From assembly GCF_945285465.1 (NCBI RefSeq), contig NZ_CALYQK010000001.1, forward strand, positions 61,694-125,693: a DNA stretch of 64,000 nt, given 5' to 3'. The position numbers and the translations under genes are program-made. The notes below the pieces were generated by a model. The model ran no database searches, had not been told where the DNA came from, and saw nothing but the letters and a program-made list of their open reading frames with translations. Origin of the DNA: an uncultured Bartonella sp. (lineage in GTDB: Bacteria; Pseudomonadota; Alphaproteobacteria; Rhizobiales; Rhizobiaceae). Positions 11,856 to 24,346 of this stretch are shown here, in pieces (the first letter of the stretch is position 1; the number at the start of each line of letters is the position of its first letter).

Positions 11856-12989
11856 ATGGCTATGAAACAATTGATTGCGGCCGCTATCGCTGCAACAACA
11901 GTGAGTTTTAGTGCCTTTGGAGCTGACCCGATCAAAATCGGCGTCTATCTGCCGCTGACCGGACAAAATGCTTTTGGCGGGCAACTCGAACTGGAAGGCG
12001 TTGAGCTTGCCAATAAAATCAGGCCTGAAGTACTTGGTCGTAAAGTAGAACTTGTCGTTGTCGATAATAAATCCGATAAAGTAGAAGCAGCAAATGCAGT
12101 TATGCGGCTCACAGCGTCAGATAAAGTTAATGGAATTATCGGCACCTATGGTTCGTCACTGGCGCTTTCAGGCGGTGAAGTTTCAGAACCGGCAAAAACG
12201 CCGGCAATTGCGACTTCAGCAACCAATCCGCTCGTTACACAAGGCAAAAAATACTATTTTCGCGCCTGCTTTATCGACCCTTATCAAGGCGCAGGAGCTG
12301 CAACCTATGCTATCAATACATTGCATGCCAAAAAAGCGGCCATCCTGAAAGATGTTTCTAACGACTATGCTATCGGCCTTGCAAACTATTTCAATAGTTC
12401 TTTTACCAAGCTTGGCGGTGAAGTTGTAGCCAATCTCAACTACAATTCTGGCGATCAGGATTTTTCAGCAGCGCTTACACAAATTATTGCACAACAGCCC
12501 GATGTACTTTTCATTCCGGCCTATTTTGCCGAAGGCGCAATCATTATGAAACAGGCACGCGAGCTTGGAGCGACTTTCCGCATTATGGGTGGTGACGCTA
12601 TGGATAACCCGGAAACTGTGACCATTGGCGGAAGTGCGGCAGAAGGTTTCCTTCATACGACATTTCCATATGACGCAAATATGCCTAATATGCCGAAAGC
12701 GGCACAGGAGTTTACGAAAGAATGGAAAGCAACCTTTCCTAACAAGGAACCCAACGTTAACGCTGTCTTGGGCTATACTTCCTATATGATGTTTATAAAT
12801 GCCATTGAAAAAGCCGGAAGTGACGACCGTGAAGCAATCACCGCCGAGCTTGCCAAATTAAAAGATTTTGAAACGCCGTTTGGGGAAATGACAATGGACG
12901 AAAACCATAATCCGGAAATTCCGATTGGCGTCATAGAAATCAAAGATGGTAACCGGGTATATCTGGGCGAAGTCAAACCGGCTTTATAA
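11856..12989 (+). CDS. branched-chain amino-acid-type ABC transporter substrate-binding protein
   Basis: Signal peptide; PIKIGVYLPLTGQNAFGGQ; first gene of liv-type operon. Confidence 0.92.
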   Translation: MAMKQLIAAAIAATTVSFSAFGADPIKIGVYLPLTGQNAFGGQLELEGVELANKIRPEVLGRKVELVVVDNKSDKVEAANAVMRLTASDKVNGIIGTYGSSLALSGGEVSEPAKTPAIATSATNPLVTQGKKYYFRACFIDPYQGAGAATYAINTLHAKKAAILKDVSNDYAIGLANYFNSSFTKLGGEVVANLNYNSGDQDFSAALTQIIAQQPDVLFIPAYFAEGAIIMKQARELGATFRIMGGDAMDNPETVTIGGSAAEGFLHTTFPYDANMPNMPKAAQEFTKEWKATFPNKEPNVNAVLGYTSYMMFINAIEKAGSDDREAITAELAKLKDFETPFGEMTMDENHNPEIPIGVIEIKDGNRVYLGEVKPAL

Positions 12990-13012
12990 GAAAAAAAACG
13001 CAATAAATTGTA

Positions 13013-13043
13013 TAGTCCGGTCGAATAAGCCTCGACCGGACTA
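13013..13043. promoter_or_regulatory. 12-bp perfect stem-loop between substrate-binding protein and permease genes
   Basis: TAGTCCGGTCGA-ATAAGCC-TCGACCGGACTA. Confidence 0.7.
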
Positions 13044-13101
13044 ATTTGATTGTATATGTGCTTCTTACCTATACCGCTCGCAACTTAAGGAAGGATAAGA
13101 G

Positions 13102-14178
13102 ATGAGCACGGAAATGTTCATCCAACATTTTTTCAATGCCTTGGCATTAGGAGCTCTTTATGGTTTGATCGCCATTGGCTATACAATGGTCTATGGAATT
13201 TTGCGGCTCATCAATTTCGCTCATGGCGATATTTTTATGTTGGGTGCCTATTTTGTCTTTTTTTCGACTATCAGTTTTATGCCCGCTTGGGCAGCTGTTT
13301 TGCTTATTCTTCTGGCAGCGCTGGTTTATTATTCGGTATTTATTGGCTTCAAAACACAGGTCAAGTTCTATTGGGCAGTGCTTTTTTCCGTTCTCCTTAT
13401 GGCATTGGCCTATTATGCACTTGTAAGCCCGCAAGATTTTACCCCCTTATGGATATTGGCAGTCTGTTTTGCTGTTTTTGTCACCAGTGCCGGTGGTATT
13501 GCCGTCGATCGCATTGCCTATCGTCCCTTGCGCGATGCCCCGCGTATTTCGGCATTAATCAGTGCAATCGGCATGTCATTTCTTATCGAGAATCTGGCAA
13601 CCGTACTGTTTACCGGCGTTCCGAAAAGTGTCAAACAGCCGGAATTTTTGGTAACACCAATCCAGTGGCAACTCGGAGAAGGTGCAAAAGGGATTATCCG
13701 CATAGTGCCAATGGCATTGATTGTGCCGATAGTCTCGTTGTTTCTTGTTCTTCTACTTTTGTGGATTATTAACAAAACCAAGCCAGGCCTGGCCATGCGT
13801 GCCATCTCTCGCGATATTGAAACTACCCGCCTCATGGGCGTTTCGGTTGATAAAATCATTGCCTTTACATTCGGCTTGGGGTCTGCGCTTGCGGCAATTG
13901 CCGGTATCATGTGGGCATTACGCTATCCGCAGATAAATCCATATATGGGTGTTATTCCCGGACTAAAAGCCTTCATCGCCGCGGTTATCGGCGGCATAGG
14001 CTCGATCGAAGGGGCAATGCTTGGCGGACTGCTTCTCGGCTTTATAGAAATCATGATTATAGCATTTTTTCCTTCATTATCAGGCTATCGAGATGCCTTC
14101 GCCTTTATAATGCTCATTACGATTTTACTTGTTATGCCAACGGGGCTAATGGGCAAGAAAAGCGAGGAAAAAATCTGA
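13102..14178 (+). CDS. livH: branched-chain amino acid ABC transporter permease LivH-type
   Basis: ALGALYGLIAIGYTMVYGILRLINFAHGD motif. Confidence 0.93.
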   Translation: MSTEMFIQHFFNALALGALYGLIAIGYTMVYGILRLINFAHGDIFMLGAYFVFFSTISFMPAWAAVLLILLAALVYYSVFIGFKTQVKFYWAVLFSVLLMALAYYALVSPQDFTPLWILAVCFAVFVTSAGGIAVDRIAYRPLRDAPRISALISAIGMSFLIENLATVLFTGVPKSVKQPEFLVTPIQWQLGEGAKGIIRIVPMALIVPIVSLFLVLLLLWIINKTKPGLAMRAISRDIETTRLMGVSVDKIIAFTFGLGSALAAIAGIMWALRYPQINPYMGVIPGLKAFIAAVIGGIGSIEGAMLGGLLLGFIEIMIIAFFPSLSGYRDAFAFIMLITILLVMPTGLMGKKSEEKI

Positions 14179-15239
14179 TGTCAAAATCCTCACAAATAAC
14201 ACTTTCACTTTTACTCATTGCTTGTCTTGTTGCTTTTCTTGCCTTTGCACAAAATGAATTCGACGCTTATACGGTACGAATTCTGAATCTTATTGCCATA
14301 AATGCTATTTTGGCTGTTTCTCTTAATCTCATCTATGGCTTTACCGGCATGTTTTCGCTCGGACATGCGGGCTTTATGGCAATTGGTGCGTATGTGTGCG
14401 CCATTTTATTGCTTACGCCCGAACAAAAGCAGATGATGTGGATTTTGGAACCGATATTTTCGCCGTTGCAAAACTTGCAGGTGCCATTTTTCTTTGCTGT
14501 TATTCTGGGTGGTATTTGTGCGGCTATTCTTGGCATTGTCATTGCCATTCCGGTGTTGCGTCTTGGTGGTGACTATCTCGGCATTGCAACATTGGGATTT
14601 GCCGAGATCATCCGTGTCGTCATTACCAATGCCGCGCCAATTACCAATGGTTCATTGGGCATCAAAGGAATACCGCAATATGCGAATTTGTGGTGGAATT
14701 ACGGCTGGCTTGCTTTTACTGTCCTCTTTATAGTCCTTTTACTCAAAAGCAATACCGGCAACACTCTTTGTGCCATCCGTGATGACGAGATTGCCGCCAA
14801 AACAATGGGCGTTAACACCTTTTTCTATCGTTGTCTTTCCTTTACAATCGGCGCATTTTTTGCTGGCGTAGGTGGCGCACTGACTGCGGCACTTATTTCG
14901 ACGATTGATCCGAAAATGTTCAATTTTCTGTTGACTTTCAATATATTGATGATTGTTGTCGCCGGTGGTCTGGGATCAATCACCGGAAGCATTATAGGCA
15001 GCGTTGTCATAACAGTAATGCTTGAATGGCTACGTATTTTTGAACGGCCGATGGATCTTGGCTTTGTGCAAATTCCCGGGATTCCGGGCTTGCGAATGGT
15101 TATTTTCTCTATATTGCTTATGGCCATTATCCTGTTCTGGCGAAGTGGATTGATGGGAACGCGCGAATTTTCGTGGAATGGCATTTATCGCTTTTTTAAA
15201 CATGGCACTATGTCGAAAGTGGAGAAAAGTCATGAGTAA
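14178..15239 (+). CDS. livM: branched-chain amino acid ABC transporter permease LivM-type
   Basis: MSKSSQITLSLLLI...; start overlaps livH stop (ctgATG); LNLIYGFTGMFSLGHAGFMAIGAY. Confidence 0.92.
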   Translation: MSKSSQITLSLLLIACLVAFLAFAQNEFDAYTVRILNLIAINAILAVSLNLIYGFTGMFSLGHAGFMAIGAYVCAILLLTPEQKQMMWILEPIFSPLQNLQVPFFFAVILGGICAAILGIVIAIPVLRLGGDYLGIATLGFAEIIRVVITNAAPITNGSLGIKGIPQYANLWWNYGWLAFTVLFIVLLLKSNTGNTLCAIRDDEIAAKTMGVNTFFYRCLSFTIGAFFAGVGGALTAALISTIDPKMFNFLLTFNILMIVVAGGLGSITGSIIGSVVITVMLEWLRIFERPMDLGFVQIPGIPGLRMVIFSILLMAIILFWRSGLMGTREFSWNGIYRFFKHGTMSKVEKSHE

Positions 15240-16014
15240 GACTATTTTGACACTTGATGGCATTACGATGCGTTTTGGTGGGCTGATAGCCGTCAGCGAC
15301 GTCAATATAGCAATCGACCGCGGCACTATTGCCGGTCTCATCGGTCCCAATGGTGCAGGCAAAACCACGGTTTTCAATATGATTTCCGGCTTTTACACCC
15401 CCACAAGCGGTTCAATCACCTTCGACGGCAAAAAAGTATCGGGCCTAGCGCCAAATAAAGTTTGCAAACGCCATATTGCCCGTACGTTCCAGAACATCCG
15501 GCTTTTTAGCGGTTTAACCGTTTTACAAAACGTTATGGTGGGGGCACATGTGCGTCAAAAAAGCCCATGGTTTGCCAGTGCATTGTGTTTGCCAGGTGCT
15601 GTAAGGGAAGAGCGCAAAATTCGTCACCATGCGATGGAATTGCTCGAACGTGTTCATCTTTCCCATCTTGCCAACCAACCGGCTACAGCGCTGCCCTATG
15701 GAGCACAACGGCGTCTCGAAATTGCCCGCGCTTTGGCAACCGAACCTAAACTTCTGCTTCTGGATGAACCGGCTGCCGGTATGAATCCGCAAGAAAGTGA
15801 AGAGCTTCGTGCATTCATTGCCAAAATTAGAGAAGAATTTGACCTGGCAATTCTTCTGATTGAACATGATATGCGTGTTGTCATGGAGCTATGTCAGCAT
15901 ATCTGGGTTTTGGAATACGGAATTCTTATTGCCGATGGAACACCGCAAAATATCCGCAATAACCCGAAAGTCATCGAAGCATATCTCGGCGGAGAATTTC
16001 ATGAACATTCTTGA
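15232..16014 (+). CDS. livG: ABC transporter ATP-binding protein LivG
   Basis: GPNGAGKTT Walker A; LLLLDEPAAGMN; start at 15232 (MSKTILTLDGITMRFGG). Confidence 0.94.
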   Translation: MSKTILTLDGITMRFGGLIAVSDVNIAIDRGTIAGLIGPNGAGKTTVFNMISGFYTPTSGSITFDGKKVSGLAPNKVCKRHIARTFQNIRLFSGLTVLQNVMVGAHVRQKSPWFASALCLPGAVREERKIRHHAMELLERVHLSHLANQPATALPYGAQRRLEIARALATEPKLLLLDEPAAGMNPQESEELRAFIAKIREEFDLAILLIEHDMRVVMELCQHIWVLEYGILIADGTPQNIRNNPKVIEAYLGGEFHEHS

Positions 16015-16711
16015 GATTAAAGATCTCCATGTCAATTATGGAGCGATCAAAGCCGTCCAAGGCTTGTCCATGTCAATTAAAAAGGGTTCTATTGTCACAT
16101 TAATCGGTGCAAATGGTGCCGGAAAAAGTAGTACTGTGCGCACTATTTCGGGACTGAGTAAATCGGTTAGCGGCAAAATAGTTTATAAAGATGAAAACAT
16201 CCTTGGCAAGCAGCCTGAACAAATACTAAAAAAAGGAATTGCTTTAAGCCCCGAAGGTCGGCGCATTATGCCGCATCTGACGGTTTTGGAAAATCTCGAG
16301 CTCGGTGCTTATATCCGCCATGATAAAGCCGGGATTCTGCGGGATATTGAATGGGTTTTCGATCTTTTCCCGCGATTGCGCGAGCGCTCTAAACAACTGG
16401 GCGGTACAATGTCGGGTGGCGAGCAACAGATGCTTGCCGTTGGTCGTGCCCTGATGAGCAATCCGGAGCTTTTAATGCTCGACGAGCCATCGCTCGGATT
16501 GGCACCCATTCTCGTTCAAGAAATCTTTTCCATCATCCGGAAAGTCAATGAAATGGGTAAAACAGTGCTGCTGATTGAACAGAACGCCTATGCTGCTCTT
16601 TCTATTGCCAATTATGCCTATATTCTGGAGGTCGGAAAGATCATTCTTGAAGGTGAAGGTCACGTCATGCTGAAAGATCCGCGTGTCAAAGAAGCATATC
16701 TGGGCGGTTAA
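16001..16711 (+). CDS. livF: ABC transporter ATP-binding protein LivF
   Basis: MNILEIKDLHVNYGAIKAVQG; GANGAGKSS; LLMLDEPSLGLAP. Confidence 0.94.
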   Translation: MNILEIKDLHVNYGAIKAVQGLSMSIKKGSIVTLIGANGAGKSSTVRTISGLSKSVSGKIVYKDENILGKQPEQILKKGIALSPEGRRIMPHLTVLENLELGAYIRHDKAGILRDIEWVFDLFPRLRERSKQLGGTMSGGEQQMLAVGRALMSNPELLMLDEPSLGLAPILVQEIFSIIRKVNEMGKTVLLIEQNAYAALSIANYAYILEVGKIILEGEGHVMLKDPRVKEAYLGG

Positions 16712-17113
16712 TTTTCATTCCCGCCAATTTGCCCTTCATAACAATTTTCTCGACGCATCAATTGATTACAAGGTTCCACTTGTGGTAACAACACCAACTT
16801 CATGCATGGCATATATTGCGTTTTGATTGGTCACTGACGATAAAGGCCGAGCGAAACGTTGCACCGGCTTTATCGCTTATGCTTTTTTTATAAAATCGGT
16901 TACCGGCTTTGATCTATTTGCCTAAAAGTTAATATTTTGACCATCGGCAAAGCGAGTAAACCAAAACGTCATAACATAATTGAACTTCCGGTTCATAGAC
17001 CGCACTTTTCTGCGTAAATTATGATGACGTTGCAGATGTGAACATGCTCAATCTATTAAATCAAAATTCTCATAACCGGGATTTTTGCATCTTAGATCGT
17101 CGTTTAAAAACAC

Positions 17114-18595
17114 CTACCACCATTTTTCGGCCAAAAACTTTCCGGCTGCTTTTTCTATAATATGAGCAGTCTGGAATAATTGTTCTTCGCCGAATGGTTT
17201 ACCGATCAACTGCAATCCCAACGGAAGTCCTTCGTGAGAAAGACCGGCCGGTACAGATATGCCCGGAAGTCCGGCCATATTGACTGTTACCGTAAATATA
17301 TCATTAAGATACATAGCAATCGGATCATTTTTCAATTTCCGGTCGGCAATGCCAAAAGCCGCCGTTGGTGTTGCCGGTGTCAAAATGGCATCAATACCGG
17401 TTGAAAAACATTGATCAAAATCCTGTTTGATCAGTGTTCTGACTTTTTGCGCTTTCAAATAATAAGCGTCATAATAACCAGCAGATAACACATAAGTGCC
17501 GATCAGAATACGGCGCTTGACTTCATGTCCAAACCCTTCGGAGCGGGTATTTTCATACATTTCGATAATATCTTTACCCGGCACACGAAGTCCAAAGCGT
17601 ACCCCATCATAACGGGCAAGGTTGGATGAGGCCTCTGCCGGTGCAACAATATAATAGGCCGGCAATGCATATTTTGTATGTGGAAGCGAAATATTGACAA
17701 TTTCAGCACCGGCATCTTTCAACCAGTCAATACCTTTCTGCCAAAGTTTCAAAATTTCCTCGGACATACCGTCAACCTGATATTCCTTTGGAATGCCGAT
17801 TTTCATACCCTTGACCGATTTGCCGATTGCCGCTTCATAATCAGGCACCGGAAGATTGACAGAAGTCGAATCTTTCTCGTCAAAAGACGCCATGGATTTG
17901 AGCAAAATTGCGCAATCGCGCACATCACGCCCAATTGGCCCGGCCTGATCAAGCGACGAGGCAAAAGCAACAATTCCCCAACGCGAACAACGCCCATAAG
18001 TGGGCTTGATACCGACAGTACCAGTAAAGGCAGCAGGCTGACGAATCGAACCACCCGTATCTGTTGCCGTGGCCCCCGCACATAAACGCGCAGCTACAGC
18101 GGCAGCAGAACCACCCGAAGACCCCCCCGGTACAAGTTTGGCATCAGAGCCTTTTGCCCGCCACGGGTTTACCACCGCACCATAATAGGATGTCTCGTTG
18201 GAAGAGCCCATGGCAAACTCGTCCATGTTGAGTTTTCCGAGCATAACCGCACCATCTGCCCATAAATTGCTTGTTACAGTTGACTCATATTTCGGTTTGA
18301 ACTTGTCAAGAATATGGGAACAAGCCTGGGTATGGACGTTAAAGGTTGCATAGAGATCTTTGACACCGAGAGGGATGCCCTCAAGTGCTCCCATTTTGTT
18401 CTGTGCAATACGTTCATCGGATGCTTTTGCCATATTTTGTGCATGATCGGCGGTCAAGGCAACATAAGCATTAATAACCATATTTGATGCCTCAATGGCG
18501 TGAAGATAGGCATCCGTCAGTTCGGTTGCCTTGAATTCACCCTTTTCCAGGCCATCACGAGCCTCGGCAATTGTCAGCTTCGTCAAATCGGTCAT
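17114..18595 (-). CDS. gatA: aspartyl/glutamyl-tRNA(Asn/Gln) amidotransferase subunit A
   Basis: [46 protein letters not shown] amidase signature. Confidence 0.97.
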   Translation of the reverse strand: MTDLTKLTIAEARDGLEKGEFKATELTDAYLHAIEASNMVINAYVALTADHAQNMAKASDERIAQNKMGALEGIPLGVKDLYATFNVHTQACSHILDKFKPKYESTVTSNLWADGAVMLGKLNMDEFAMGSSNETSYYGAVVNPWRAKGSDAKLVPGGSSGGSAAAVAARLCAGATATDTGGSIRQPAAFTGTVGIKPTYGRCSRWGIVAFASSLDQAGPIGRDVRDCAILLKSMASFDEKDSTSVNLPVPDYEAAIGKSVKGMKIGIPKEYQVDGMSEEILKLWQKGIDWLKDAGAEIVNISLPHTKYALPAYYIVAPAEASSNLARYDGVRFGLRVPGKDIIEMYENTRSEGFGHEVKRRILIGTYVLSAGYYDAYYLKAQKVRTLIKQDFDQCFSTGIDAILTPATPTAAFGIADRKLKNDPIAMYLNDIFTVTVNMAGLPGISVPAGLSHEGLPLGLQLIGKPFGEEQLFQTAHIIEKAAGKFLAEKWW

Positions 18596-18643
18596 ATCAT
18601 GCCTCAAAAAAATCTGTTTGCTCTAAACTTCAGGAACAAGTTT

Positions 18644-18931
18644 CTATTCAATAACTTTAGGTACAAGAAAGAAATTGTCTTCGCTCAACGGTGCGTTGGC
18701 TACTATCTCTGCCGCTTTATTGCCGTCTGTAACAACATCCTCGCGTGTGCGCAAAAACATCGGGATGACCGATGTCAATGGCTCGACATTATCGACATTG
18801 ACTTCATCAAGCTGCTCGACAAAACCCAAAATCGCATTCAACTCATCAGCCATACGCTCGGCTTCGTCATCCGTCACCGCAATGCGCGAAAGGCGGGCAA
18901 CACGTTTGACCGTTTTTATATCTACAGACAT
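18644..18931 (-). CDS. gatC: aspartyl/glutamyl-tRNA amidotransferase subunit C
   Basis: [51 protein letters not shown]; upstream of gatA. Confidence 0.96.
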   Translation of the reverse strand: MSVDIKTVKRVARLSRIAVTDDEAERMADELNAILGFVEQLDEVNVDNVEPLTSVIPMFLRTREDVVTDGNKAAEIVANAPLSEDNFFLVPKVIE

Positions 18932-19008
18932 TCGATAAATCCCGTAACAAAGATACTTTTATCGCAAAAGCTATATAGCTCGTAACCGATATGTGCAAGA
19001 AAAGACAA

Positions 19009-19713
19009 TTAAAATTTAAGCGTTTCACCGACTTTTGGTAACGCCACATGCGTTTTTGTACCCTCCATACCTTTGACAAAGCGTTCCGGTGTCTGGTCAA
19101 GAACCGGAAATGTACCAAAGTGGCAGGGAATAACTGTTTTGAAGTTAAAATAGCGTTGGCAGGCCAAAGCTGCAACCGCGCCACCCATGGTAAAAAAATC
19201 ACCAATTGGTACAATGCCGATCTCGGGCGCATGCAATTCCTCGACCAATTGCATATCGGAAAAAATGTCGGTGTCGCCCATATGATAAAGCGTCGGCGCA
19301 TTGTCAAAATGGAACACAAGACCATTTGAATTGCCCAAGCATTGGGAAACACCATGATCGGTCAACATGGCCGATGAATGAATGGCATTAACGAATGTTA
19401 TCGTATAACCGTCATGTGCCTGCGTACCACCGCAATTGCCCGGAACAACCTTTTTTACCCCTTGTGCTTCTAGCCAGGCAGCAAGATCGGCATTGGCCGT
19501 AACGGGTATATTTTTTTCTGTCGCGATAGCAATTGTGTCACCGACATGGTCGCTGTGACCATGGGTAAGTGCAATATGGGTAGCCCCTTCTACTGCTTTT
19601 TTAATATCCAGGTGCTTTGCCGCAGGATTTCCGCCAAGAAAAGGATCAATCAAAATAACATCCTCGCCAACTTCAATACGAAAGGCAGCGTGCCCGAGCC
19701 AGGTAATTTTCAT
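19009..19713 (-). CDS. UPF0173-type metal-dependent hydrolase
   Basis: [24 protein letters not shown] metallo-beta-lactamase motif. Confidence 0.93.
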   Translation of the reverse strand: MKITWLGHAAFRIEVGEDVILIDPFLGGNPAAKHLDIKKAVEGATHIALTHGHSDHVGDTIAIATEKNIPVTANADLAAWLEAQGVKKVVPGNCGGTQAHDGYTITFVNAIHSSAMLTDHGVSQCLGNSNGLVFHFDNAPTLYHMGDTDIFSDMQLVEELHAPEIGIVPIGDFFTMGGAVAALACQRYFNFKTVIPCHFGTFPVLDQTPERFVKGMEGTKTHVALPKVGETLKF

Positions 19714-19811
19714 CGCTTAATCCTTATTTTTAATGAGAACTTAAAAATTTTCTAATATATGACCACAAAATTGAAAAATGCCAAGGGGGCGTTTAGCCAA
19801 AGTGATTTTCC

Positions 19812-20291
19812 ATGTCTGTTGTTGATATCAGCGAAATCTTCAACCTTGAACGAGCCGGTAAAAATATTGCCGGTCTTGATTTGGGAACAAAAACAATTGG
19901 TATCGCCGTTTCCGACCTCGGTTGGCGTTTTGCCACGCCACGGCCTGTTTTAAAGCGCAAAAAGTTTTCAACCGATGCCATTGAACTGATAAGAATTTTT
20001 GAGCGCGAAAATATCGGTATTGCCGTTATCGGACTGCCAATGAATATGGACGGCTCAAGTGGACCACGCGTACAGGCTACACGCGCTTTTGTCCGTAACA
20101 TGGATAGTTTCACAACCATCCCATTTGTCTTTTGGGATGAAAGACTGTCGACTGTTGCTGCTGAACGTGGCCTTTTAGAAATGGATGTATCACGCGTAAA
20201 AAGGGCAGAAAGAATTGATTCGGCTGCGGCTGCGTTTATTCTGCAAGGAGCCCTTGACCGGCTTCACGCGCTTGCTCAAACCGCCGGATAA
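19812..20291 (+). CDS. ruvX: Holliday junction resolvase RuvX/YqgF
   Basis: [36 protein letters not shown]. Confidence 0.93.
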   Translation: MSVVDISEIFNLERAGKNIAGLDLGTKTIGIAVSDLGWRFATPRPVLKRKKFSTDAIELIRIFERENIGIAVIGLPMNMDGSSGPRVQATRAFVRNMDSFTTIPFVFWDERLSTVAAERGLLEMDVSRVKRAERIDSAAAAFILQGALDRLHALAQTAG

Positions 20292-21904
20292 AGCGTATCC
20301 AATATATGTCCGGCATGATGGCGGGCACTCAGCATGCCGTAGGACGAGCGCCATTGCCCCCCTAACCTACTTTCAATATAAGCTGCCGTTATATGGTTCA
20401 TATCCGTTTGCTGCAAAGCGGCTGCCGCGGCCGCATAAGCCATTTGTTCAACAAAAAGACGACCTGCCCCAATATCACGCGCCGCAACCTGTGCGGCTGC
20501 CTGCAATATTTCTACAGTTTTAGGGCCGGCAGCACCAATATCGCGACCGATTTGATTGAGTAGACTTTGAAAAAGACCGGGTGCTCGTTCGCCCAGCCGG
20601 ATAGTATCAACGACAATTTCATTGCCACCATCGCTCTTCATTGTACGAATTGGCGCATCGGCAAGCATTTGGGCTAGTCGGCTGTCATACAAAAATGCCT
20701 GTGTGCCGATTTGGGCAATAATTTCACCGACGATCGGGATAACCAGTTCATTGATATGGACGGCGATAATGGGCGTCATAATGCGGGCAAAAGCCGCCTC
20801 GCTCCGGTTGGAGGCAGCATGATCAAAGGCACTTGCAAGTCGCATAATTAGACATTGAGAGGCGACAACATCAAGTGCAAGATCGGCAAAAATACGCTCT
20901 GTCAAAGGTGAAAGAGCTTGACGCGGATTGAAACGTCTGAAGAAGTTGATTCCGGCGCGCAGTGCGGCGCGTAAAACGCCTGCCGAAATGACTGCCTGGT
21001 CAAATCGTGTCATAGTTTCGACATCGCGTATAATTCTATCACCTTCGCCAACTTTGCCGATCAACCAGCCATGGCTGTTTTCAAAAGTGACTTGCCCTTC
21101 GGCAACAGAACATTCACCCGCCCGCCGAATAAGGTAATCTACGCTAATATTTCCATTCAGCAAACCGCTTTCATGAAAGCGGGAAACAAAAAAGCAGCAC
21201 TTTTGCCCACCAACTTCAGCCAGAACAAAATAGCCATCCGCCATCGGGTTAATGACCCCGGTTTTTTTTGCGTCAATGCGATAAAGATCGCGTCCGTTTT
21301 TCGAATCAAACGAGACACGTGTTGCATTTGAAACGTAAGACGAATCTTGAAACGAATTTCTGACTTCGCGATAAGCGAAAGTCAAAACCGCCGATCTTTT
21401 CATCGCAATTGGTCGCGACGAATAATCATGTTGCCGGGAAAGAAGTACATTTTGCCATCGGTTAAACAATTCCGTTTCACCTATCAATGCCGAAATGCCG
21501 GCACTTGTTAACGTGATTTCGTTAAGGTGACCCGTTTCGAGCCCGCCCATGAGAAAAAGCCTAATGGCGCGTGATTGATAGCGTACACCATTTTCTGCCG
21601 CACCCTGCTCCCATAATGACGAGCAGAGACCGGCTTGCCGCGATCGACGCAAAAGTGCGTGATAGGCAGGATGTATTTCCAATTGTTGTATATTATCGCC
21701 CCATTCATTTTCACGTCTCAATGTCGGACGATGGATATTGGCCAACCGTGCAAGATCTTGTGCTTCCCGACTTGCCACATAGGCACCTATTTCCTCAAAT
21801 CCGGCAAGAAGCGGCGTTGGCAAAAGCGAGGAAAAACGGAATAATACCGCATCATCCAAAAAAGCATTTTTCCGCATGATATTTTGATTGGGCAAGGTGT
21901 TCAC
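20276..21904 (-). CDS. AidB-like acyl-CoA dehydrogenase family protein
   Basis: [35 protein letters not shown] acyl-CoA dehydrogenase-like layout. Confidence 0.7.
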   Translation of the reverse strand: MNTLPNQNIMRKNAFLDDAVLFRFSSLLPTPLLAGFEEIGAYVASREAQDLARLANIHRPTLRRENEWGDNIQQLEIHPAYHALLRRSRQAGLCSSLWEQGAAENGVRYQSRAIRLFLMGGLETGHLNEITLTSAGISALIGETELFNRWQNVLLSRQHDYSSRPIAMKRSAVLTFAYREVRNSFQDSSYVSNATRVSFDSKNGRDLYRIDAKKTGVINPMADGYFVLAEVGGQKCCFFVSRFHESGLLNGNISVDYLIRRAGECSVAEGQVTFENSHGWLIGKVGEGDRIIRDVETMTRFDQAVISAGVLRAALRAGINFFRRFNPRQALSPLTERIFADLALDVVASQCLIMRLASAFDHAASNRSEAAFARIMTPIIAVHINELVIPIVGEIIAQIGTQAFLYDSRLAQMLADAPIRTMKSDGGNEIVVDTIRLGERAPGLFQSLLNQIGRDIGAAGPKTVEILQAAAQVAARDIGAGRLFVEQMAYAAAAAALQQTDMNHITAAYIESRLGGQWRSSYGMLSARHHAGHILDTLYPAV

Positions 21905-22050
21905 AGATTGATTCCCGATTTCACATATTTAAATTTAACATTACAAATTTAACATTATAAAGCCATTTAGCGTTTTGCGGTTAAAACAGTCATTGCATAA
22001 AAAGCAACCCTTGTTGTAGTGTCGGTCAGTTTCTTTAGGAAATATCTGTT

Positions 22051-23022
22051 ATGAAGCAAAATTCTTCTTTCCCCATTTTTCCCCACCGCCATCTTTTGGG
22101 CATCAAAGGCCTTAATGCCTATGATCTTACCACACTAATTGATCGGGCCGATGCTAATGTTGCAGTATCGCGACAAATTGACAAGAAGAAAACGTCAATG
22201 CGTGGACGAACGCAAATTAATTTGTTTTTTGAAAACTCGACGCGAACACAGTCTTCCTTTGAACTGGCGGGAAAACGTCTGGGCGCCGATGTCATGAATA
22301 TGTCGGTTAGCCATTCGTCCGTCAAAAAGGGCGAAACGCTTATTGATACGGCGATGACGCTCAATGCCATGCATCCCGATATATTGGTTGTTCGTCACAA
22401 ATCCGGCGGGGCGGCTGCACTTCTGGCACAAAAAGTAAGCTGCGCTGTTGTAAATGCCGGTGATGGCGCGCATGAGCATCCAACACAGGCACTTCTTGAT
22501 GCTCTAACAATCAGAAGAGCAAAAGGAAGGCTCGCCGGACTGACCGTTGCAATTTGCGGTGACGTTCTTCATTCGCGCGTTGCGCGATCGAATATAATCA
22601 GTCTTAACGCCTTGGGCGCGCGTGTGCGTGTAATTGCTCCGACAACGCTTTTACCTTACGACATTGGCCATATGGGTGTTGAAGTCTTTTCGACAATGGA
22701 AGAAGGCCTGAAAGACGTAGACGTCATTATGATGTTGCGATTGCAGCGTGAACGGATGTCGGGGGCGTTTATTCCTTCGGTGCGTGAATATTTTCGTTTT
22801 TTCGGCCTTGATAAAAGGAAACTTTCACTAGCCAAAAATGACTGCATTGTTATGCATCCAGGGCCGATCAATCGTGGTGTTGAAATAGCGTCAGATATTG
22901 CCGATGGTCCGCAAAGCGTTATTCATACACAGGTTGAAATGGGCGTTGCAGTGAGAATGGCTGTAATTGAGGCTCTTTTGGATCCACGCCGCACTGGCAA
23001 CGAAGGAGAAAATCAACAATGA
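22051..23022 (+). CDS. pyrB: aspartate carbamoyltransferase catalytic subunit
   Basis: [35 protein letters not shown]. Confidence 0.97.
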   Translation: MKQNSSFPIFPHRHLLGIKGLNAYDLTTLIDRADANVAVSRQIDKKKTSMRGRTQINLFFENSTRTQSSFELAGKRLGADVMNMSVSHSSVKKGETLIDTAMTLNAMHPDILVVRHKSGGAAALLAQKVSCAVVNAGDGAHEHPTQALLDALTIRRAKGRLAGLTVAICGDVLHSRVARSNIISLNALGARVRVIAPTTLLPYDIGHMGVEVFSTMEEGLKDVDVIMMLRLQRERMSGAFIPSVREYFRFFGLDKRKLSLAKNDCIVMHPGPINRGVEIASDIADGPQSVIHTQVEMGVAVRMAVIEALLDPRRTGNEGENQQ

Positions 23023-24311
23023 AACCTCTTGTTTATAAAAATGCGCGCATCGTTGACCCCTCACGTAACAAAGACGAAATCGGCACCCTTATTGTCATAG
23101 ACGGACAAATTAAAGCATCAGGACAAGAAGCGCAAAATCAGGGCGTTCCGGACGACGCAGACGTATTTGATGCCGGTGGAAAAGCGATTTTACCTGGACT
23201 TGTCGATGCACGGGTATTTGTTGGCGAACCGGGGAACGAACACCGCGAAACTATTTTTTCAGCAAGTCAATCGGCTGCCGCTGGCGGTGTCACCTCATTT
23301 CTGATGATGCCCGACACGCAACCGGTGATTGATGACGTAGCACTGGTCGAATTTGTCAAACGAACAGCGCGTGAAAACGGCTATGTCAATGTTTATCCTT
23401 CTGCAGCTATTACAAAACGGCTTGACGGTCAGGAGATGACCGAATTCGGTTTGTTAAAAAAATCCGGCGCAATAGCCTTTACCGATGGCCATAAAACAAT
23501 CGAAAATTCTATGGTTTTGCGCCGTGCTATGACTTATGCCCATGATTTTGATGCTCTCATCATCCACGAAACACAGGACAAATGGCTGACAGGCGATGGT
23601 GTGATGAACGAAGGATTGCTATCAAGCTGGCTAGGGCTTGCCGGTATTCCTAAAGAAGCGGAAGTCATTGCTCTTGAACGCGATTTGCGTCTGGCCGCGT
23701 TGACCGGTTGCCGGTATCATGCAGCAGAGCTTTCTACGGCAATGTCTGTCGATGCAATCCGTCAAGCCAAACAAAAAGCGGGAAATGTTACATCTGGTGT
23801 ATCTATCAATAATCTGACATTGAACGAAAATGATATCGGCGAATACCGGACTTTTTTCCGTCTTTCGCCACCGCTACGCTCAGAAGATGATCGTCAGGCG
23901 TTGATTGAAGCAGTACGAGAAGGGGCGATTGATATCATTGTCTCGAGCCATGATCCCCAAGGAGCCGACACCAAACGGTTGCCTTTTGAAGATGCCGAAG
24001 CCGGTGCTGTCGGCATGGAGACAATGCTTGCAGCAGCGCTCAGACTTTATCACAATGAATCGGTTCCGCTTTTGCAAATAGCTGCACTCCTTTCTACAAA
24101 TCCGGCAAAAATCTTGCAGCTTGATGCTGGCACCCTGGCTCGTGATAGAAATGCCGATTTTATTGTTGTGGATCTGGACGAGCCGTGGGTACTAACACTT
24201 GATATGCTTCATTCGCGTTCCAAAAATACGCCCTTTGAAAATGCCCGTTTTCAAGGACGTGTAATGAAAACATATGTCGGCGGCAAGCTTGTTTACGACA
24301 ATCAAAATTAG
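23019..24311 (+). CDS. pyrC: dihydroorotase / amidohydrolase
   Basis: [40 protein letters not shown]; 4-nt overlap with pyrB. Confidence 0.92.
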   Translation: MKPLVYKNARIVDPSRNKDEIGTLIVIDGQIKASGQEAQNQGVPDDADVFDAGGKAILPGLVDARVFVGEPGNEHRETIFSASQSAAAGGVTSFLMMPDTQPVIDDVALVEFVKRTARENGYVNVYPSAAITKRLDGQEMTEFGLLKKSGAIAFTDGHKTIENSMVLRRAMTYAHDFDALIIHETQDKWLTGDGVMNEGLLSSWLGLAGIPKEAEVIALERDLRLAALTGCRYHAAELSTAMSVDAIRQAKQKAGNVTSGVSINNLTLNENDIGEYRTFFRLSPPLRSEDDRQALIEAVREGAIDIIVSSHDPQGADTKRLPFEDAEAGAVGMETMLAAALRLYHNESVPLLQIAALLSTNPAKILQLDAGTLARDRNADFIVVDLDEPWVLTLDMLHSRSKNTPFENARFQGRVMKTYVGGKLVYDNQN

Positions 24312-24346
24312 CATTTTTGACTAACGATTTATTGAAAGTGCATATC

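Noticed and set aside
13911-14177. Upstream extension of the livM ORF
   Set aside because: Overlaps livH coding sequence out of frame; true start is ATG 14178.
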